Shown: positions 49,439 through 60,660, numbered from the stretch's first letter. The stretch: 64,000 bases of DNA from Streptomyces termitum (GCF_014650175.1 NZ_BMUL01000005.1:62001-126000); one strand, 5' to 3'. Made by a program: numbers and translations. Notes: generated from the letters alone by a model not told the origin.

Positions 49439-49969
49439 CTAACGGCCGAGGTGCGCCACCAGGCGGTCATGCGCGGCGAGCCCGTCCGGGACCCACTCCC
49501 ACGCTTCCGGCCCGTCGTCCGAGAGCCGTTCGCGCAGCTCGTCCGGGGTGAGGAAGGCGTGCCAGGCGACCTCCTCGGCCTGCGGCCGCACGGGCGGGTC
49601 GCAGCGGACCTCGTAGACGGCGGACCACCACTTCCCGGCCACGCCGCCGGAGTCGTACAGGAACTTGAGGACGAACTCGGGCCGGGGCAGCCCCGAGACG
49701 CCCAGCTCCTCCTCGGCCTCGCGCAGCGCCGCGTCGTCATAGGACTCGCCGGCGGCGACGACCCCGCCGACGAACGGGTCGTACATCGACGGGAAGAGCA
49801 GTTTGCCGGCGGTCCTGCGGTGGACGAAGAACCGGCCCTCCGCGTCCCGGACCCGGACGAAGACGCAGCGGTGGACCAGGCCCCGCGCGTACACCTCGCC
49901 GCGCGGGGCCCGTCCGACCACCCGGTCCCGCTCGTCGACGACGTCGTGCATCTCCTCGGAGGCGTTCAT
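49439..49969 (-). CDS. NUDIX hydrolase (YfcD/IPP-isomerase-like)
   Basis: 176 residues. NUDIX box GGVVAAGESYDDAALREAEEELGV (G x5 E x7 REUXEEXGU) at about 68-91. The N-terminal VVDERDRVVGRAPRGEVYARGLVHRCVFV is like the YfcD/isopentenyl-diphosphate-isomerase branch. Hydrolyses a nucleoside- or sugar-diphosphate; exact substrate not known. Confidence 0.92.
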   Translation of the reverse strand: MNASEEMHDVVDERDRVVGRAPRGEVYARGLVHRCVFVRVRDAEGRFFVHRRTAGKLLFPSMYDPFVGGVVAAGESYDDAALREAEEELGVSGLPRPEFVLKFLYDSGGVAGKWWSAVYEVRCDPPVRPQAEEVAWHAFLTPDELRERLSDDGPEAWEWVPDGLAAHDRLVAHLGR

Positions 49970-50000
49970 GCCCCCATGAAAGCACCGGCGCCGGACGGGA

Positions 50001-51455
<1,455 letters not shown>

Positions 51456-51487
51456 GAAAACGGGAGGGGGTGAGGGCGCCGGAACGG

Positions 51488-51516
51488 TTGACTCGATACA
51501 TCCGTGTATCCAAGAT
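51488..51516 (+). promoter_or_regulatory. Promoter of FAD dehydrogenase with palindrome between -35 and -10
   Basis: TTGACT (51488-51493) and CAAGAT (51511-51516) are 17 bases apart. GATACATCCGTGTATC (51495-51510, 6-bp arms, 4-base centre) fills the spacer exactly. Transcription would begin at about 51524, the ATG, so the message may be leaderless. Confidence 0.55.
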
Positions 51517-51523
51517 GCGGTCC

Positions 51524-53179
51524 ATGCCCTACGACGCCGATGTGATCGTGATCGGGGCCGGCCTCGCCGGTCTCGTCGCCACCGCCGAACTGGTCGACGC
51601 CGGCCGCTCCGTGATCCTCCTGGACCAGGAGCCCGAGCAGTCCCTCGGCGGCCAGGCCCACTGGTCCTTCGGCGGCCTCTTCCTGGTCGACTCGCCCGAG
51701 CAGCGCCGGCTGCGCGTGAAGGACAGCCACGCCCTCGCCCTCCAGGACTGGATGGGCACCGCCGGCTTCGACCGCCCCGAGGACGCGTGGGCCCGCCGCT
51801 GGGCGGAGGCGTACGTCGACTTCGCCGCCGGCGAGAAGCGCGCCTGGCTGCACGCGCGCGGGGTCCGCTTCTTCCCCGTCGTCGGCTGGGCCGAGCGCGG
51901 CGGCTACGACGCCACCGGCCACGGCAACTCGGTGCCCCGCTTCCACATCACCTGGGGTACGGGCCCCGGCCTCGTCGCCCCCTTCGAGCGCACGGTCCGC
52001 GAGGGCGTCGCCCGCGGGCTCGTCACCTTCCGCTTCCGCCACCGCGTCACCGCCCTCGGCCGTACCGCCGGCGTCCTCGACACCGTCTCCGGCGAGATCC
52101 TGGAGCCCTCCGACGCCCCGCGCGGCACCGCCAGCGGCCGTACCGCCACCGGCTCCTTCGCCCTGCGCGCCCAGGCCGTGATCGTCACCACCGGCGGCAT
52201 CGGCGGCAACCACGACCTGGTCCGCGCCCAGTGGCCCGCCCGCCTCGGCACCCCGCCCGCGAAGCTGCTCTCCGGCGTCCCCGCCCACGTCGACGGCCTG
52301 ATGCTCGGCATCGCCGAGCGGGCCGGCGCCCACCACGTCAACCGCGACCGGATGTGGCACTACACGGAGGGCATCGAGAACTGGGACCCGATCTGGGCCC
52401 GGCACGGCATCCGCATCCTGCCCGGCCCCTCCTCCCTCTGGCTCGACGCCACCGGCCGACGGCTCCCCGTTCCGCTCTTCCCCGGCTTCGACACCCTCGG
52501 CACCCTCGACCACATCATGCGCACCGGCCACGACCACACCTGGTTCGTGCTCGACCAGCGGATCATCGGCAAGGAGTTCGCCCTCTCCGGCTCCGAGCAG
52601 AACCCCGACCTCACCGGCAAGTCCGTCCGGGGCGTCCTCGGCCGCGCCCGCGCCGACGTCCCCGCCCCCGTGAAGGCGTTCATGGACCGGGGCGCCGACT
52701 TCGTCGTCGAGAAGGACCTCGCCGCCCTGGTGCGGGGCATGAACCGGATCACCGGCCTCGACCTGATCGACGAGGACGCGCTGCGCCGCGAGGTCACCGC
52801 CCGCGACCGCGAGGTCGCCAACCCCTTCACCAAGGACCTCCAGATCACCGCGATCCGGGGCGCCCGCGGCTACCTCGGCGACCGGCTGATCCGCACCGCC
52901 GCCCCGCACCGCATCCTCGACCCCGCCGCCGGCCCGCTGATCGCCGTCCGCCTCAACATCCTCACCCGCAAGTCCCTCGGCGGCCTCCAGACCGACCTCT
53001 CCTCCCGGGTCCTCACCGAGACGGGCGAACCCCTCCCCGGCCTCTACGCGGCGGGCGAGGCGGCCGGCTTCGGCGGCGGCGGCGTCCATGGCTACCGCTC
53101 CCTGGAGGGCACCTTCCTGGGCGGCTGTATCTTCTCCGGGCGCGCGGCCGGACGGGCCGCCGCGAAGGCCGTGGCCTGA
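51524..53179 (+). CDS. FAD-dependent dehydrogenase/oxidoreductase (KstD/fumarate-reductase superfamily)
   Basis: 551 residues from ATG 51524; an in-frame ATG at 51515 is an alternative, but a promoter placed as above would start the RNA at 51524. FAD site VIVIGAGLAGLVATAEL; LLDQEPEQSLGGQAHWSFGG; TTGGIGGN; C-terminal LPGLYAAGEAAGFGGGGVHGYRSLEGTFLGGCIFSGR. Superfamily of 3-ketosteroid-1-dehydrogenases, fumarate reductases and related flavoproteins. The close group is annotated only as FAD-binding dehydrogenase. Divergent from tetR-SDR; a long hairpin ends the unit. Confidence 0.92.
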   Translation: MPYDADVIVIGAGLAGLVATAELVDAGRSVILLDQEPEQSLGGQAHWSFGGLFLVDSPEQRRLRVKDSHALALQDWMGTAGFDRPEDAWARRWAEAYVDFAAGEKRAWLHARGVRFFPVVGWAERGGYDATGHGNSVPRFHITWGTGPGLVAPFERTVREGVARGLVTFRFRHRVTALGRTAGVLDTVSGEILEPSDAPRGTASGRTATGSFALRAQAVIVTTGGIGGNHDLVRAQWPARLGTPPAKLLSGVPAHVDGLMLGIAERAGAHHVNRDRMWHYTEGIENWDPIWARHGIRILPGPSSLWLDATGRRLPVPLFPGFDTLGTLDHIMRTGHDHTWFVLDQRIIGKEFALSGSEQNPDLTGKSVRGVLGRARADVPAPVKAFMDRGADFVVEKDLAALVRGMNRITGLDLIDEDALRREVTARDREVANPFTKDLQITAIRGARGYLGDRLIRTAAPHRILDPAAGPLIAVRLNILTRKSLGGLQTDLSSRVLTETGEPLPGLYAAGEAAGFGGGGVHGYRSLEGTFLGGCIFSGRAAGRAAAKAVA

Positions 53180-53233
53180 GCAAGCCGCCCGGAAGCCTCC
53201 CGGGACAGGAGGGAAAGGCCCCGGACGACGCCG

Positions 53234-53266
53234 GAAGGGCCCCGGGGACACGCCCCGGGGCCCTTC
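53234..53266. terminator. Perfect 14-bp hairpin between FAD dehydrogenase and gntP
   Basis: GAAGGGCCCCGGGG and its complement with a 5-base loop; both flanking genes end toward it. Confidence 0.88.
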
Positions 53267-53285
53267 GCGGACGACCGCCGCCCCG

Positions 53286-54683
53286 CTACATCACCAGCGA
53301 CAGCAGCAGCACGAAGACGATGCCGACGACCGAGATGATCGTCTCCATCACCGACCAGGTCTTCACCGTCTGGCCGACGTCCATCCCGAAGTACTCCTTC
53401 ACCAGCCAGAACCCGGCGTCGTTCACATGGCTGAAGAAGAGCGAACCGGCACCGATCGCCAGCACCAGCAGCGCCGTCTCCCCGGTGGACATGCCGGCCG
53501 CCAGCGGCGCCACCAGCCCCGCCGCCGAGATCGTCGCGACCGTCGCCGAACCGGTGGCGAGCCGGATGGCGACCGCGATCAGCCAGGCCAGCAGCAGGGC
53601 CGGGATCGACCAGTTCTTGGAGAAGTCCAGGATCATCTGGCCGACGCCGATGTCGATGAGGGTCTGCTTGAAGCCGCCGCCCGCGCCGACGATCAGCAGC
53701 ACGCCCGCGATCGGCGCCAGCGACTTCTCGACCGTCGAGGAGAGCCGCTCCTTGCCGAAGCCGGCCGCCCGGCCCAGCGTGAACAGGGCCACTATCACGG
53801 CGGCGAGCAGCGCGATCAGCGGCGAGCCGATGACGTCGGTGACCTTCTGCACCCCGTTCTCGGGGTCGTCCACGACGATGTCGACGAGCGCCTTCACCAG
53901 CATCAGGACCACCGGCAGCAGCACGGTGGCGACGGTGGCGCCGAAGCCGGGGCGCTTCTCCAGGTCGGCCGAGGGCCGCTCCGGGATCATTCGCTCGGGC
54001 GCCTGGATGTCCACCCAGCGGGCGGCATACCGGGAGAACAGCGGACCGGCGATGATCACCGTCGGGATCGCGACGACCAGGCCCAGGGCGAGGGTGACGC
54101 CCAGATTGGCGCCGACGGCGTCGATCGCGACCAGCGGCCCGGGGTGCGGCGGGATCAGCCCGTGCATCACCGACAGGCCGGCGAGGGCCGGGATGCCGAT
54201 CCGCATCAGCGAGTAGTTGCCGCGCTTGGCGACCATGAGGACCACCGGGATCAGCAGCACGATGCCGACCTCGAAGAAGAGGGGCAGCCCGATCACCGAG
54301 GCGATCAGGACCATCGCCCAGGGCATGGCGCCCTTCCGGGTCCGGGCCAGGATCGTGTCGACGATCTGGTCGGCGCCGCCCGAGTCAGCGAGCAGCTTGC
54401 CGAGGATCGCGCCGAGCGCGATCAGCACGCCCACCCCGGCCACGGTGCTGCCGAGGCCGGCGGTGAAGGACTTGATGGTGTCGGCCAGCGGGGCACCGGC
54501 GAACGCGCCGAGCGCGAGCGAGCCGATGGTCAGGGCCAGGAACGCGTGCAGCTTGAACCGGGTGATGAGCAGGACGATGACGGCGATGCCGGCGAGGACG
54601 GCGATGCCCAGCTGGGCGTTGCCCGCCGAAGTGATCGGCTCGACGGCGTCCGCTGCCAGGGTCTCGACGCTGAGACTGGTCAC
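53286..54683 (-). CDS. gntP: Gluconate:H+ symporter (GntP family permease)
   Basis: 465 residues from GTG 54683. About twelve to fourteen membrane helices; GIPALAGLSVMHGLIPPHPGPLVAID is the family signature, together with ATGSATVATISAAGLVAPL. Takes up D-gluconate with protons. Downstream of gntK by 70 bases on the same strand; the divergent GntR gene beyond gntK completes the module, as in S. coelicolor SCO1678-1680 from memory. Confidence 0.94.
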   Translation of the reverse strand: MTSLSVETLAADAVEPITSAGNAQLGIAVLAGIAVIVLLITRFKLHAFLALTIGSLALGAFAGAPLADTIKSFTAGLGSTVAGVGVLIALGAILGKLLADSGGADQIVDTILARTRKGAMPWAMVLIASVIGLPLFFEVGIVLLIPVVLMVAKRGNYSLMRIGIPALAGLSVMHGLIPPHPGPLVAIDAVGANLGVTLALGLVVAIPTVIIAGPLFSRYAARWVDIQAPERMIPERPSADLEKRPGFGATVATVLLPVVLMLVKALVDIVVDDPENGVQKVTDVIGSPLIALLAAVIVALFTLGRAAGFGKERLSSTVEKSLAPIAGVLLIVGAGGGFKQTLIDIGVGQMILDFSKNWSIPALLLAWLIAVAIRLATGSATVATISAAGLVAPLAAGMSTGETALLVLAIGAGSLFFSHVNDAGFWLVKEYFGMDVGQTVKTWSVMETIISVVGIVFVLLLSLVM

Positions 54684-54753
54684 GGTGGGTCCCTTGGGGG
54701 TTGAAGGGGGCAGGAAAAAAGGGGGGACGGGGGTACGGGACGCGGGGGAGGGC

Positions 54754-55281
54754 TCAGCCGCGGGCGCCGCGCAGCGCGGCCACCGCGCGGGCCGCGATCT
54801 CCTCCGGCGTCCCGGAGACGTCGACGGCGACGCCGAGCTCGTCCTCCTCCAGCGGCTGGAGGGTGGCGAACTGCGAATCGAGCAGCGCGGTGGGCATGAA
54901 GTGCCCCTTGCGCGCGGCCATCCGGGCCTCGATGAGCGCCCGCTCGCCGGTCAGGTGCAGGAAGACGACCCCGGGCGCGGCGGCCCGCAGCCGGTCGCGG
55001 TAGACCCGCTTGAGCGCGGAGCTGCTGACCACTCCGCCGTGCCCGGCCCGGCCGTGCGCCCAGGCGCCGATGGCGTCGAGCCACGGCCCCCGGTCGGCGT
55101 CGTCCAGCGGCACGCCGGCCGACATCTTGGCCACGTTGGCCGCCGGGTGGAAGTCGTCGCCCTCCGCGTACGGAAGGCCGAGCGCCCCGGCGACCAGCGG
55201 GCCGATCGTCGTCTTGCCCGTCCCGGCGACGCCCATGACGACGACGACCGGGGGAGCGGCGGGGTGGGGGGTGGTGCTCAT
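54754..55281 (-). CDS. gntK: Gluconokinase
   Basis: 175 residues from ATG 55281. P-loop GVAGTGKTT, then EGDDFHPAANVAKMSAGVPLDDADRGPWLDAI and CSALKRVYRD-like SSSALKRVYRDRLR: the small GntK/IdnK family. Phosphorylates gluconate to 6-phosphogluconate for the pentose phosphate pathway. First gene of gntKP; divergent from gntR with an operator between. Confidence 0.95.
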   Translation of the reverse strand: MSTTPHPAAPPVVVVMGVAGTGKTTIGPLVAGALGLPYAEGDDFHPAANVAKMSAGVPLDDADRGPWLDAIGAWAHGRAGHGGVVSSSALKRVYRDRLRAAAPGVVFLHLTGERALIEARMAARKGHFMPTALLDSQFATLQPLEEDELGVAVDVSGTPEEIAARAVAALRGARG

Positions 55282-55405
55282 GGGGGAGTGCCTCGCTGTC
55301 CTCTTCGACATCGGTGCCGTCCCGGCGCCGTCGCTGTCCTTGCGACACCGGTCCGTCGCGCTCATGAAACCCATTGGGTACGACGTATTCAAGAGTCTGT
55401 GACAT

Positions 55406-55420
55406 AAAAGTCGTACTTTT
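55406..55420. promoter_or_regulatory. gntO: Perfect palindromic operator between gntK and gntR
   Basis: AAAAGTCGTACTTTT: 6-bp arms around CGT, in an AT-rich patch of the divergent promoter region, 48 bases before the gntR start. Size and symmetry fit a FadR-type GntR dimer. Confidence 0.7.
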
Positions 55421-55467
55421 AATTCCTGGATGTGATCACTCCGGCCGCCCCGCATAGGCTGGTCACC

Positions 55468-56169
55468 ATGACGACACCGGCCCCGGGGCTCCACTCGCAC
55501 GTGCTCGCCGCCCTGGGCCTGGCCATCACCGCCGGCGAGTACCCGCCCGGCACGGTCCTGCGCACCGACGAGCTGGCCCAGCGCTTCGACGTCTCCCGGA
55601 CCGTCGTCCGTGAGGTCGTCCGCGTCCTGGAGTCCATGCGCCTGGTCGAGTCCCGCCGCCGGGTCGGCGTCACCGTCCAGCCCACCCCCAGCTGGAACGT
55701 CTACGACCCCCAGGTCATCCGCTGGCGCCTGGCCGGCGCCGACCGCCCCCGCCAGCTCCGCTCCCTCACCGTGCTCCGCTCCGCCGTCGAACCCGTCGCG
55801 GCCGGCCTCGCCGCCCTGCACGCCACCCCCGAGCAGTGCCGCGACCTCACCGAGCGGGCCCTCGGCATGGTCGCCACCTCGCGCGGACGCCAGCTCGACG
55901 CGTACCTCGTGCACGACGTCGCCTTCCACCGGATCGTCCTCGAAGCCTCCGGGAACGAGATGTTCGCCCGCCTCGGCGACGTCGTCGCCGAGGTCCTCAC
56001 CGGCCGCACCCACCACCACGTCATGTTCGAGGACCCCGACCCGGCCGCCGTCACCCTCCACGTCCAGGTCGCCGAGGCCGTCCGCGAGCGCGACGCGGAC
56101 CGCGCCGAGGCGCTCACCCGCGAGATCGCCGTCGGAGCCCTCCGGGAGCTCGACGTCCTCGCCCCCTGA
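55468..56169 (+). CDS. gntR: GntR-family gluconate operon regulator (FCD domain)
   Basis: 233 residues from ATG 55468; TAGGCT sits 10 bases upstream with no Shine-Dalgarno, so a leaderless start is likely. wHTH at residues 10-72 ([60 protein letters not shown]), then an FCD domain with metal/ligand histidines ([19 protein letters not shown]). Represses gntKP until gluconate or 6-phosphogluconate is present. Confidence 0.93.
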   Translation: MTTPAPGLHSHVLAALGLAITAGEYPPGTVLRTDELAQRFDVSRTVVREVVRVLESMRLVESRRRVGVTVQPTPSWNVYDPQVIRWRLAGADRPRQLRSLTVLRSAVEPVAAGLAALHATPEQCRDLTERALGMVATSRGRQLDAYLVHDVAFHRIVLEASGNEMFARLGDVVAEVLTGRTHHHVMFEDPDPAAVTLHVQVAEAVRERDADRAEALTREIAVGALRELDVLAP

Positions 56170-56287
56170 CCCCTCCCCGGCCACCGGCCCCCTCACGGGC
56201 GCGACCCTTCGGGGACTCGCCTTTTATCGGGAGATAGTGGTACGACAGGAGGCCCACAAGATCCGCTCGTCCGAAGGGAAGTCAGCG

Positions 56288-57373
56288 ATGCCACAGCACG
56301 TGCGGGGGGTCATCGCCCCCGGTCGGAACGAGCCGGTGCGGGTCGAGACGATCGTCGTCCCCGACCCCGGCCCCGGCGAGGCCGTCGTCGCGATCCAGGC
56401 GTGCGGCGTCTGCCACACCGACCTCCACTACAAGCAGGGCGGGATCAACGACGAGTTCCCGTTCCTCCTCGGCCACGAGGCCGCCGGAATCGTCGAGTCC
56501 GTCGGCGCGGGCGTCACCGACGTCGCCCCCGGCGACTACGTGATCCTCAACTGGCGCGCCGTCTGCGGCCAGTGCCGCGCCTGCCGCCGGGGCCGCCCCT
56601 GGTACTGCTTCGACACCCACAACGCGAAGCAGCGGATGACCCTCCTCGACGGCACCGAGCTCTCCCCGGCCCTCGGCATCGGCGCCTTCGCCGAGAAGAC
56701 CCTCGTCGCCGCCGGCCAGTGCACCAAGGTCGACCCCGCCGTCGCCCCCGAGATCGCCGGCCTCCTCGGCTGCGGCGTCATGGCAGGCATCGGCGCCGCG
56801 ATCAACACCGGGAACGTCTCCCGGGGCGACACCGTCGCCGTCATCGGCTGCGGAGGCGTCGGCGACGCCGCGATCGTCGGCGCCCGGCTGGCCGGCGCCG
56901 CGAAGGTCATCGCCGTCGACATCGACGAGCGGAAGCTCGCCAAGGCGAAGGAGATGGGCGCCACCGACACCGTCGACTCCCGCGAGGGCGACCCCGTCGA
57001 GGCGATCCGCGCCCTCACCGGCGGCTTCGGCGCCGACGTCGTCATCGAGGCGGTCGGCCGCCCGGAGACGTACCGGCAGGCGTTCTACGCCCGCGACCTC
57101 GCCGGCACCGTCGTCCTCGTCGGCGTCCCCACCCCCGAGATGCGGCTCGAACTGCCGCTGCTCGACGTCTTCGGCCGGGGCGGCGCGCTCAAGTCCTCCT
57201 GGTACGGCGACTGCCTGCCGTCCCGCGACTTCCCCATGCTCATCGACCTCCACCGGCAGGGCCGCATCGACCTCGGCGCCTTCGTCACCGAGACCATCTC
57301 CCTCGACGAGATCGAGAAGGCGTTCGCCCGCATGCACGAGGGCGACGTGCTGCGCTCGGTGGTGGTGCTGTGA
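56288..57373 (+). CDS. mscR: S-(hydroxymethyl)mycothiol dehydrogenase / S-nitrosomycothiol reductase
   Basis: 361 residues. MDR zinc enzyme: catalytic zinc [16 protein letters not shown] and GHEAAG; structural zinc [18 protein letters not shown] loop [20 protein letters not shown]; and [11 protein letters not shown]. The N-terminal [30 protein letters not shown] is diagnostic for the mycothiol-dependent formaldehyde dehydrogenase. It oxidises the formaldehyde-mycothiol adduct to S-formylmycothiol. Overlaps the next gene by 1 base (TGATG). Confidence 0.95.
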   Translation: MPQHVRGVIAPGRNEPVRVETIVVPDPGPGEAVVAIQACGVCHTDLHYKQGGINDEFPFLLGHEAAGIVESVGAGVTDVAPGDYVILNWRAVCGQCRACRRGRPWYCFDTHNAKQRMTLLDGTELSPALGIGAFAEKTLVAAGQCTKVDPAVAPEIAGLLGCGVMAGIGAAINTGNVSRGDTVAVIGCGGVGDAAIVGARLAGAAKVIAVDIDERKLAKAKEMGATDTVDSREGDPVEAIRALTGGFGADVVIEAVGRPETYRQAFYARDLAGTVVLVGVPTPEMRLELPLLDVFGRGGALKSSWYGDCLPSRDFPMLIDLHRQGRIDLGAFVTETISLDEIEKAFARMHEGDVLRSVVVL

Positions 57374-58002
57374 TGACCGCCCGCGTCGACCACCTCGTCA
57401 CCTCCGGCACCTTCAGCCTCGACGGCGGCACCTGGGACGTCGACAACAACGTCTGGATCGTCGGCGACGACACCGAGGCGATCGTCATCGACGCCGCCCA
57501 CGACCCCGCCGCGATCCTCGCCGCCCTCGACGGCCGCGCCCTGCGCGCCATCGTCTGCACCCACGCCCACGACGACCACGTCGGCGCCGCCCCCGCGCTC
57601 GCCGCCGCCACCGGCGCCCGCGTCCTGCTGCACCCCGCCGACCAGCCGCTGTGGAAGCTCACCCACCCCGACCACAGCCCCGACGGCGAACTCGCCGACG
57701 GCCAGGTCCTCACCATCGCCGGCACCGACCTGACGGTCCTGCACACCCCCGGCCACGCCCCCGGCGCGATCTGCCTGTACGCCCCCGAACTGGGCACCGT
57801 CTTCACCGGCGACACCCTCTTCCAGGGCGGCCCCGGCGCCACCGGCCGGTCCTTCTCGGACTTCCCCACGATCGTCGACTCGATCCGCGGGAAGCTGCTC
57901 ACCCTGCCGCCCGAGACGGTGGTCCGCACCGGCCACGGCGACTCCACCACCATCGGCGCGGAGGCCCCGCACCTCCAGGAGTGGATCAGCCGAGGCCACT
58001 GA
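57373..58002 (+). CDS. Metallo-beta-lactamase-fold hydrolase coupled to mscR (putative S-formylmycothiol hydrolase)
   Basis: 209 residues from ATG 57373. THAHDDHVGAAPAL (HxHxDH), HTPGHAPGAICLYAP, FTGDTLFQGGPGAT and RTGHGDSTTIG give a glyoxalase-II-like zinc site. Coupling to mscR implies it hydrolyses S-formylmycothiol to formate and mycothiol; such gene pairs are standard in mycothiol producers. Its 3' end overlaps the convergent pseudouridine synthase gene by 17 bases. Confidence 0.92.
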   Translation: MTARVDHLVTSGTFSLDGGTWDVDNNVWIVGDDTEAIVIDAAHDPAAILAALDGRALRAIVCTHAHDDHVGAAPALAAATGARVLLHPADQPLWKLTHPDHSPDGELADGQVLTIAGTDLTVLHTPGHAPGAICLYAPELGTVFTGDTLFQGGPGATGRSFSDFPTIVDSIRGKLLTLPPETVVRTGHGDSTTIGAEAPHLQEWISRGH

Positions 58003-58912
58003 GCGAGAGCCGGCTCTCGAACCGCCGCTCCCCGCCCGTGAACGGGTCGGAGAACTCCAGCGTCCGCGCCAGCAGCTGCAACGGCCGCCCGAAGTCCTCC
58101 GGCCCGTCCTCCCGCACCACCGGGAAGAGCGGGTCGTGCAGGATCGGCAGCCCCAGCGCGTTCATGTGCACCCGCAGCTGGTGCGTCCGCCCCGTCTCCG
58201 GCTCCAGCCGGTACCGCCCCCGCCCGCCCCGCCGCTCCACCAGCGCGATCCGGCTCACCGCGTTCGGCTCGCCCGGCACCTCCCGCGCCGCGAGCACCCC
58301 GCGCTCCTTCTCGATCCGGCTGCGCACCGTCACCGGCAGCGCCACCCCCGGGTCGTACGCCGCCACCGCCTCGTACCCCTTGCGCACCCGCCGCTCCTTG
58401 AACAGCACCTGGTACGCCCCCCGGTCCTCCGGCCGCACCACGAACAGCACCAGCCCCGCCGTCAGCCGGTCCAGCCGGTGCGCGGGCTGGAGGAACGGCA
58501 GCCCGTGCTCCTCGCGCAGCCGCGCCAGCGCCGTCTGCGCCACGTGCCGTCCGCGCGGCACCGTCGCCAGGAAGTGCGGCTTGTCCGCCACCAGGATCCG
58601 CTCGTCGCGGTACACCACCCCGATCCCGAACGGCACCGGCTCCTCCACCGGGAGATCCCGGTGGAACCACAGCCACCGCCCCGCCTCGTACGGCTCCGAG
58701 GCCACCGCCGCCCGCCCGTCGGCCCCGACGAAGCGCCCCTCCGCCAGCATCGCCCCGACCCGCTCCGCGCCCACGGCCGCCCCGTACCGCCCGAGCAGGA
58801 AATCCCCCACGGTCGCCCAGGAGCCCTCCGCGCCGCCCGGCAGCCTGACCCGCACCGGATCGACCCCGCCCCGCTGGGGCAGCGGCGCGGCCGGCACCCT
58901 CTTCCTCCGCAC
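57986..58912 (-). CDS. RluA-family pseudouridine synthase
   Basis: 308 residues from GTG 58912 with GGCGGAG upstream. Catalytic motif HRLDRLTAGLVLFV (the Asp attacks the uracil ring), plus VADKPHFLATVPRG and RLEPETGRTHQLRVHMNALGLPILHD. An N-terminal S4-like part (residues 25-85) probably binds RNA. Modifies uridines in rRNA or tRNA. A strong hairpin just upstream separates it from tRNA-Leu. Confidence 0.93.
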   Translation of the reverse strand: MRRKRVPAAPLPQRGGVDPVRVRLPGGAEGSWATVGDFLLGRYGAAVGAERVGAMLAEGRFVGADGRAAVASEPYEAGRWLWFHRDLPVEEPVPFGIGVVYRDERILVADKPHFLATVPRGRHVAQTALARLREEHGLPFLQPAHRLDRLTAGLVLFVVRPEDRGAYQVLFKERRVRKGYEAVAAYDPGVALPVTVRSRIEKERGVLAAREVPGEPNAVSRIALVERRGGRGRYRLEPETGRTHQLRVHMNALGLPILHDPLFPVVREDGPEDFGRPLQLLARTLEFSDPFTGGERRFESRLSLSGLG

Positions 58913-58965
58913 CGCTCCGCCTCACCTCGTCCGCACCGGCCCCGCGCGCGACCGCGCACACGAGA

Positions 58966-58996
58966 AAGTCCCGGTCGAGAGACTCGACCGGGACTT
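58966..58996 (-). terminator. Perfect 13-bp hairpin after tRNA-Leu
   Basis: AAGTCCCGGTCGA and its complement around GAGAC, 5 bases past the CCA end of the minus-strand tRNA; the minus strand then reads TCTCG. Confidence 0.85.
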
Positions 58997-59000
58997 CTTC

Positions 59001-59088
59001 TGGTGTCCGAGGGGGGACTTGAACCCCCACGCCCGATAAAGGGCACTAGCACCTCAAGCTAGCGCGTCTGCCATTCCGCCACCCGGAC
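59001..59088 (-). tRNA. tRNA-Leu (anticodon GAG), CCA encoded
   Basis: 88 nt including CCA (59001-59003). Acceptor arms GTCCGGG and CTCGGAC pair. The anticodon stem CTAGC/GCTAG holds loop TTGAGGT, so the anticodon is GAG (complement at 59053-59055) reading CUC/CUU. A long variable arm (GCCCTTTATCGGGC) marks a class II tRNA, and the T-loop GGTTCAAGTCC is standard. Confidence 0.96.
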
Positions 59089-59334
59089 AGGGTGTGTGTC
59101 TCGCGGCCCTGGGCCGTTCCGACGAGGAAAACCATAGCAAACATTCGGAGTGGTCGATCACCACCTTCCCGCCCGCCCCGCGCACACCGCCCGCCCCGCC
59201 CGCCCCTCCGGTCTCGGCATGTGACAGCGGTGTGTCGGCGGGTGGACGCCCTTGCGCCTCCGGGGCGGCGGCGCGGGAGGATGGGGAGCGACCCCGCCGG
59301 CAGGCACGTGGGGCACGGAGTGGGAGGAAGCAGC

Positions 59335-60660
59335 GTGAGCGAGTCGAACACCGGCCGGACCGTCTCGGGTGAGGACGAGGTCGTCGACCTGTGCCGGGAC
59401 CTCATCCGCATCGACACCAGCAACTACGGCGACCACTCCGGTCCGGGCGAGCGGGCGGCGGCCGAGTACGTCGCCGAGAAGCTCGCCGAGGTCGGCCTCG
59501 AACCGAGGATCATCGAGTCGCACAAGGGCCGCGCCTCCACCGTCGCCCGCATCGAGGGCGAGGACCCCTCCCGCCCGGCGCTCCTCATCCACGGCCACAC
59601 CGACGTCGTCCCGGCCAACGCCGAGGACTGGACCCACCACCCCTTCTCCGGCGAGATCGCCGACGGCTGCGTCTGGGGCCGGGGCGCCGTCGACATGAAG
59701 GACATGGACGCGATGACCCTCGCGGTCGTCCGCGACCGGCTGCGCAGCGGCCGCAAGCCCCCGCGCGACATCGTCCTCGCCTTCCTCGCCGACGAGGAGG
59801 CCGGCGGCACCTACGGCGCCCGCCACCTGGTCGACCACCACCGCGACCTCTTCGACGGCGTCACCGAGGCGATCGGCGAGGTCGGCGGCTTCTCGTTCAC
59901 CGTCAACGAGAACCTGCGGCTCTACCTGGTCGAGACCGCCCAGAAGGGCATGCACTGGATGCGCCTCACCGTCGAGGGCACGGCCGGTCATGGCTCGATG
60001 ACCAACGACGACAACGCCATCACCGAACTCTGCGAGGCCGTCGGCCGGCTCGGCCGCCACCAGTGGCCGGTGCGCGTCACCAAGACCGTCCGCAGCTTCC
60101 TCGACGAGCTCTCGGACGCCCTCGGCACCCCGCTCGACCCCGAGGACATGGACGGCACCCTCGCCAAGCTCGGCGGCATCGCCAAGATGGTCGGCGCCAC
60201 CCTGCGCAACTCCGCCGCCCCCACCATGCTCGGCGCGGGCTACAAGGTGAACGTGATCCCCGGCCAGGCCACCGCTCACGTCGACGGCCGCTTCCTGCCC
60301 GGCTACGAGCAGGAGTTCCTCGCCGACCTCGACCGGATCCTCGGCCCGCGCGTGAAGCGCGAGGACGTGCACGGCGACCGGGCCCTGGAGACCAGCTTCG
60401 ACGGCGCCCTCGTCGACGCCATGCAGGTCGCCCTGCGCGCCGAGGACCCGATCGCCCGCGCCGTGCCGTACATGCTCTCCGGCGGCACCGACGCCAAGTC
60501 CTTCGACGACCTCGGCATCCGCTGCTTCGGCTTCGCGCCGCTCCAGCTCCCGCCGGAGCTCGACTTCGCCGGCATGTTCCACGGCGTCGACGAGCGGGTC
60601 CCGGTCGACGGCCTGAAGTTCGGCGTCCGCGTCCTGGACCGCTTCCTCGACGCCTGCTGA
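59335..60660 (+). CDS. M20-family metallopeptidase
   Basis: 441 residues from GTG 59335, GGGAGGAAG upstream. Co-catalytic metal ligands in LLIHGHTDVVPA (His/Asp), GRGAVDMKDMDAM (Asp), FLADEEAGGTYGA (Glu-Glu), SGGTDAKSF region and the last His in GMFHGVDERVP. AGHGSMTN lies in the dimerisation domain. M20/ArgE-DapE-like peptidases split N-acyl amino acids or dipeptides; the exact substrate is unclear. A perfect hairpin follows its stop. Confidence 0.93.
   Translation: MSESNTGRTVSGEDEVVDLCRDLIRIDTSNYGDHSGPGERAAAEYVAEKLAEVGLEPRIIESHKGRASTVARIEGEDPSRPALLIHGHTDVVPANAEDWTHHPFSGEIADGCVWGRGAVDMKDMDAMTLAVVRDRLRSGRKPPRDIVLAFLADEEAGGTYGARHLVDHHRDLFDGVTEAIGEVGGFSFTVNENLRLYLVETAQKGMHWMRLTVEGTAGHGSMTNDDNAITELCEAVGRLGRHQWPVRVTKTVRSFLDELSDALGTPLDPEDMDGTLAKLGGIAKMVGATLRNSAAPTMLGAGYKVNVIPGQATAHVDGRFLPGYEQEFLADLDRILGPRVKREDVHGDRALETSFDGALVDAMQVALRAEDPIARAVPYMLSGGTDAKSFDDLGIRCFGFAPLQLPPELDFAGMFHGVDERVPVDGLKFGVRVLDRFLDAC

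Noticed and set aside
59001..59088. tRNA-Leu as an integration site of a mobile element
   Set aside because: No integrase, no duplicated tRNA 3' end seen nearby, and both flanks carry core chromosomal genes.
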